Below, piece by piece: positions 43,805 to 47,500 of a stretch of 47,500 bases of DNA. Below the pieces are notes generated by a model. That model was not told where the DNA came from and did not search any database. It was given only the letters and a program-made list of their open reading frames with translations. Position 1 is the first letter of the stretch. Every line of letters begins with the position of its first letter. The stretch comes from an uncultured Pelagibacteraceae bacterium. GTDB taxonomy: Bacteria; Pseudomonadota; Alphaproteobacteria; Pelagibacterales; Pelagibacteraceae. The position numbers and the translations under genes are program-made. The stretch covers positions 1 to 47,500 of the forward strand of contig CACJOS010000004.1 in NCBI GenBank assembly GCA_902595115.1. Direction: 5' to 3'.

Positions 43805-45943
43805 TTATAGAACTCGTTGATAATTTTTTTGGAAGACTCCAACACCTCTGCCAACATATTGCATTAAATATCTTCCAAATGCTCTTTCAACATTATTATA
43901 ACCTTTTTTTGATCCATATAATGAGTTAATTTCATTTCTCATATATTTTAGTTTTTTAGGATCATACTTTAGTTCATATTTCGACTCATAAAGGTATTTT
44001 TCAATTTCGTCGCTTGATTTTTCTAGCCATTTTGGAAAATCAAAATCTAAGTCTATTGTGTATGAATTTTCCACTTTTATATCTGAACTTTCGTTTAAAA
44101 TAATATTAATTGTAAAAATATTTCGAAGCCACTTTTCACACGAGTCAACTATGGACATTTTTTTCTCATCTATTATTTCTTTAAATTCATTTCTTAAAAT
44201 ATAAAATATTGTATCGAATGCTTCGTCCAAATGTAGCAAACTTTTTGCAGTATATTTTGCTGCTAAATTTTCTCCAATATCTCCTTTTATTAGTTTCTCA
44301 TAATTTTCTTTTTTTGAATAAAACTCTATCGCATCATCTTTTGTATTAAATAATTCACTGCTAGACTCCTTGCAAAAATCATCATAAATATTTTTTAGTT
44401 TTCCTTTAAAATCATTACTTTGAATTTTTTCACTCATTATTTTTGAAAAATCATACCAAGATATATTTAATTTTTTAACAAGCTTATAAATTGGAGCAAA
44501 AACTTGATTAGCTAAGAGTTTAACAACAAAACTATAATTTCTACAATTTAAGTATTCTTGGTAACTCATTGTATTAGTTGCTACACATATTCTTTCAATT
44601 TCTAATGCTTTTTTTCCATTGTACTCTCCAAATTGTTTAGGCAATATTCTCCATTTATCTATCATCCCATATTTATTAATTGCCTTGTCTCTACCCAGTT
44701 CTGCCCCGCATAGCATCATTAAAGTGTAAGTACCCGCTTGAATATTGTGATCCATTAAAAATTTAATTCCCTCGTAATAAGTTTTTTCAGTTTCGCCAGG
44801 TAAAGGTATTATTATCTCTGAAGCTGGAGTTTTACCTCTCTTTTCAATTTCTTTAACAAAATCTACATATTGGTCTGTTGTCCAATTTCTTCTCTTAATA
44901 TCAGTTAATGTTTCCAAATTTAAAGATTGCATTGATAATCCAATGCTAACTCTGTTTTTTAATATGTCGTTTATAATTAAAATATTTTCTCTATTACTTT
45001 TAGGTGCAATAGCTTCGATGTACTGAGGCCAATCGTATTCATTCATAACCTCTAATAAATATTTCGCCAAATTCACATCTTTTTCAAACAAACCGAAATT
45101 TGAGTCAAATATTGCAACTGTTTTTGAACCAGAATTAAATTTTGATAATTTTTTAGCTACATACTTCATTTCATCAACAATTCTCTCAGAGCTGAAGGCT
45201 GTAATTTTATTCTGATCAAGTCCTTGATCACAAAATGTACACTGAAATGGACAACCTCTTGCAGTTTCAAAAGCTGGCACAAAACTACCATCTAAAAATT
45301 CATCTAACATTCCGCTTAGATATGGTGAAGGTATAATATCACGTCCGTAAGCCTTAACAGAACCCTCCAGTCCAATTCTTGGTATATATTCTCCAACCAA
45401 AAGATTAGATTTATCATTTGAAATACTTGCACAACCTTTAATAACTATATTGTTCTCTCGCAGTTTTTTAGTTGATAAATTACTTTTTATAAATTCTCTC
45501 ACTACTTCACAGAAGGAAACTTCTCCATCTGAGTAAGCAAAATAATCTACCGAGGGTCTTTCATTAAGATATTTTAAACATTTATCGTATGTCTTATCTT
45601 GAGATGTGTTTTTTATAAATTTAGCACCTGTTCCAGCTGGAAACTCAGGACCACCTAGCACACATAAAATTTTTTTGTTTATTTTCTTTGCGTGTTCACA
45701 AATCAAGTTTGATAAACTCGAGTTCCATATATAATTAGAAAGACCTACTATATCTGGATTCCAATTATTGATTATTTCTAATGCTTCTTGTGGACTCGTG
45801 GTCAATTTTATTTCAATATTCGCCTCTTTGACTTTTTCTTTCAAATACGATGCGATATATCCTATCCCGATAGGAACATAATTCGAATGAGCTCCTACTG
45901 TGCTGTGGCGAAGATCAGTTAATAAAATTTTTATATTTTTCAT
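43805..45943 (-). CDS. Cobalamin-binding-domain radical SAM enzyme
   Basis: 712 residues. Residues about 1-150 form the Rossmann-like B12-binding fold (IVGLSNYIW, LGGPEFP, YSDGEVSF), and C231PFQC235TFC238 is the CxxxCxxC site of the radical SAM core. There is no DxHxxG His, as in many class B enzymes. The C-terminal 350 residues are helical and specific. Target is unknown; such proteins often methylate unactivated carbons. It precedes, by 18 bp, a membrane protein and TonB receptor on the same strand, both plausible cobalamin-related genes. Confidence 0.82.
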   Translation of the reverse strand: MKNIKILLTDLRHSTVGAHSNYVPIGIGYIASYLKEKVKEANIEIKLTTSPQEALEIINNWNPDIVGLSNYIWNSSLSNLICEHAKKINKKILCVLGGPEFPAGTGAKFIKNTSQDKTYDKCLKYLNERPSVDYFAYSDGEVSFCEVVREFIKSNLSTKKLRENNIVIKGCASISNDKSNLLVGEYIPRIGLEGSVKAYGRDIIPSPYLSGMLDEFLDGSFVPAFETARGCPFQCTFCDQGLDQNKITAFSSERIVDEMKYVAKKLSKFNSGSKTVAIFDSNFGLFEKDVNLAKYLLEVMNEYDWPQYIEAIAPKSNRENILIINDILKNRVSIGLSMQSLNLETLTDIKRRNWTTDQYVDFVKEIEKRGKTPASEIIIPLPGETEKTYYEGIKFLMDHNIQAGTYTLMMLCGAELGRDKAINKYGMIDKWRILPKQFGEYNGKKALEIERICVATNTMSYQEYLNCRNYSFVVKLLANQVFAPIYKLVKKLNISWYDFSKIMSEKIQSNDFKGKLKNIYDDFCKESSSELFNTKDDAIEFYSKKENYEKLIKGDIGENLAAKYTAKSLLHLDEAFDTIFYILRNEFKEIIDEKKMSIVDSCEKWLRNIFTINIILNESSDIKVENSYTIDLDFDFPKWLEKSSDEIEKYLYESKYELKYDPKKLKYMRNEINSLYGSKKGYNNVERAFGRYLMQYVGRGVGVFQKNYQRVL

Positions 45944-45961
45944 AAAACAACAAATCAGTTA

Positions 45962-46447
45962 TCACTTATTTTTAAGCTTTTCTATTCTAAAAAAAACGTT
46001 AATTCCTTCGATAATTGATGAAAAAACTAATGTTGAAATCAACGTATACGCAAAAAATGGAATTGCCATCACATAACATTTTATAAGTCCTTCCACAGAA
46101 TATCCATAGGATCCTAAAGCCCAAACACCGAAGTTTGTAACTACAAAAAATATTATTGCACCAAAAAATACACCTACTATTCTTTTGGTTATAGTGTAAC
46201 TAAAATATTTAGATATAAGACCGATTATTAGTACACTTCCCCAAGTGAAAAATGTTAAATTATGCATTCCTATTATCAAGTCAGTAATAAAAAAACTTAT
46301 TAATAAAGCGGGAATATAATTTATCCCAAGCATAGCAGGAATATAAAAACTTAAAGCCAATAAACTTGTAAAGTTTGGCGGATGAGGAACAAACCTGCTA
46401 GCAGCCAAAGCGATAAAAATTCCAATAGAGATTTTTAAATATTTCAT
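45962..46447 (-). CDS. Small membrane protein, DUF6580/ECF S-like
   Basis: 161 residues with about five hydrophobic segments and few charges. RFVPHPPNFTSLLALS at the N-terminus, ITDLIIG, FTWGSVLIIG and FFVVTNFGVWALGSYG match the DUF6580 family as I recall it, thought to resemble substrate-binding subunits of energy-coupling vitamin transporters. Beside a TonB receptor and a B12-binding enzyme it may move cobalamin or a precursor across the inner membrane. This is inference. Confidence 0.65.
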   Translation of the reverse strand: MKYLKISIGIFIALAASRFVPHPPNFTSLLALSFYIPAMLGINYIPALLISFFITDLIIGMHNLTFFTWGSVLIIGLISKYFSYTITKRIVGVFFGAIIFFVVTNFGVWALGSYGYSVEGLIKCYVMAIPFFAYTLISTLVFSSIIEGINVFFRIEKLKNK

Positions 46448-46524
46448 TTAATCATTTTAATTAATTAGATAGTGAACATATCATATCAACAATAAAACTT
46501 ATAATCTATCACATAAAAAAGGAA

Positions 46525-47500
46525 TTAATAAGCTCTCCTAAAACCAAAATTTATCATTCTTCCATCTTGAGAATAAGTTCCAGGTTTTTCGTATCTTTCA
46601 TTAACAAGATTGGTTAAATTTAAAGAGATTATATTACCATACCAACTTTTGCTAATTGACATATCAATTAAATCTACACTTTTTACGAATTCATTTTTAG
46701 AACCAGTCCAGTCAATATGATCACCTATATATCTATGACTTAAATTCAGATCAAAAGGACCATACAGAGATGAATTAAATTTTTTTGAATAATCCACTCC
46801 ATAAGATAAGTCTGGTCTTCTAGAGTTTGGTCCATTTGAGGCAGTTCTACTTTTTGCGAAGTGAGAAACTAAAGATATGCTTTGATTATTTGTTAACCAT
46901 TTAATTTCATTTTCAAGCCCCTCTTGAGTTGTGTCAGGCACTTTGTTTTCGTAAGCATTCCAAGATGAGTTGATTTTAATTCTATCTTTCATTCTAGTTC
47001 TATAAGCAGTAGAAAATAATTTTATATTTTCAGTCAAACTATACTCGCCAAAAATTTCATTTGTTTCACTCTTCTCAGGGTTTATATTTTTTTGACCTAT
47101 ATTTCCATAAAGTTCATATAGACTAGCATTCTTTAGACCAGTTGAGTGGGTAACTCCTAATCTTAATCCGCCTAAAAATTGCGTGAAATTTATTTTATAA
47201 GTTTTGTTACCACCAGTTTCTTTATGATCATCATTTCTTCCATGAAATGATAGTATCTGGTTTTCATTAAACTTATAACCTGCATTTAAAAATATACCAA
47301 GATTGCTTAAATGTCCTCTTGTTTGAGATGAAAATGTTGTTGTTTGGTAGTGCCCCCAATCATACTTATATTCACTCCCTAAACCGTATGATAATTTTTT
47401 ATCGACAACAACCTCTCTTTCTGCTTTTGCAACTAGGGACTCACTGTAATATTTATCTTTTTTACCTTGCACATAATACTTTCTATCATAATTGTGATAA
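46525..47500 (-). CDS. TonB-dependent receptor, C-terminal barrel (partial)
   Basis: Open without a stop to the window edge, so the N-terminal plug and signal peptide lie outside. About 325 residues of beta-barrel are visible, with alternating hydrophobic/polar strands (for example NIISLNLTNLVNERYE near the end) and the typical C-terminal SQDGRMINFGFRRAY. A GTG at 47472 is not a real start, since the frame continues upstream. With the membrane protein and B12-binding enzyme next to it, a cobalamin receptor (BtuB type) is possible, but the barrel alone does not identify the ligand. Base composition is visibly less AT-rich than in the island. Confidence 0.82.
   Translation of the reverse strand, partial: YHNYDRKYYVQGKKDKYYSESLVAKAEREVVVDKKLSYGLGSEYKYDWGHYQTTTFSSQTRGHLSNLGIFLNAGYKFNENQILSFHGRNDDHKETGGNKTYKINFTQFLGGLRLGVTHSTGLKNASLYELYGNIGQKNINPEKSETNEIFGEYSLTENIKLFSTAYRTRMKDRIKINSSWNAYENKVPDTTQEGLENEIKWLTNNQSISLVSHFAKSRTASNGPNSRRPDLSYGVDYSKKFNSSLYGPFDLNLSHRYIGDHIDWTGSKNEFVKSVDLIDMSISKSWYGNIISLNLTNLVNERYEKPGTYSQDGRMINFGFRRAY

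Noticed and set aside
46448-46524. Cobalamin riboswitch
   Set aside because: Only 77 bp of AT-rich sequence between two genes, too short and without a visible B12-box; a riboswitch, if any, would lie beyond the window upstream of the receptor.
1-47500. CRISPR arrays, tRNA/rRNA genes, insertion sequences
   Set aside because: No spaced direct repeats, no cloverleaf or rRNA-like segment, and no transposase-like frame were found; the simple A/T repeats are low-complexity coding sequence.

Overview
The window is a dense, very AT-rich surface-polysaccharide (O-antigen/capsule-like) gene island. Its right edge looks like ordinary chromosome: a cobalamin-binding radical SAM enzyme, a small integral membrane protein and the C-terminal part of a TonB-dependent receptor. 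The receptor implies a Gram-negative outer membrane. Extreme A+T, very short spacers, many 1-17 bp gene overlaps and no insertion sequences suggest a streamlined marine bacterium, perhaps a SAR11-like alphaproteobacterium carrying its hypervariable region. That affiliation is inference from style; no rRNA or housekeeping marker is present. No gene-free stretch exceeds about 140 bp.

Layout from left to right. (1) 1-1470: tail of an upstream gene and a GMC-type flavin oxidoreductase. (2) 1467-9036, minus strand: 2OG-Fe(II) oxygenase, GT-B-like protein, 3-dehydroquinate-synthase-like cyclase, KdsB-like CMP transferase, SDR, GT4 glycosyltransferase, then an unusual SDR and an unusual NeuB homologue that both lack canonical active-site residues. 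(3) 9134-10958, plus: NeuA-like CMP transferase and a DegT aminotransferase. (4) 10955-14340, minus: PhyH oxygenase, methyltransferase and two canonical NeuB-type synthases. (5) 14397-18199, plus: DegT aminotransferase, epimerase, GT2, small HAD phosphatase, PhyH oxygenase. (6) 18207-19037, minus: methyltransferase. (7) 19133-28415, plus: ABC exporter, two GT-B-like surface-carbohydrate proteins (the second apparently split by a -1 frameshift at a T8 run), two metallo-aminopeptidase-fold proteins, an AMP-forming ligase and a class I/II aminotransferase. (8) 28402-35088, minus: AAC(3)-type acyltransferase, acyl carrier protein, VOC-like protein, methyltransferase, split transketolase, SIS isomerase, epimerase, methyltransferase, epimerase. 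(9) 35179-37264, plus: TIGR04372-like protein and PhyH oxygenase. (10) 37406-38923, minus: cytidylyltransferase-kinase fusion in reversed HldE order. (11) 38975-43780, plus: a 'sporadic carbohydrate cluster' (RmlD-like reductase, WbuC cupin, radical SAM/SPASM, Glf-like mutase, 2OG oxygenase, LIC12192-family protein). (12) 43805-47500, minus: the flank.

Together the genes would build several rare sugars (nonulosonic acids, amino sugars, possibly a carbocyclic ulosonate and a heptose or ketose derivative), decorate them by hydroxylation, methylation and carrier-protein-dependent acylation, assemble them and flip the product with an ABC exporter. No Wzx, Wzy or initiating glycosyl-phosphate transferase is visible. 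The best candidates for undescribed chemistry are the cyclase/KdsB/SDR module (3800-6413), the active-site-degenerate NeuB/SDR pair (7649-9036), and the ligase/ACP/acyltransferase/aminopeptidase module (23519-30017).
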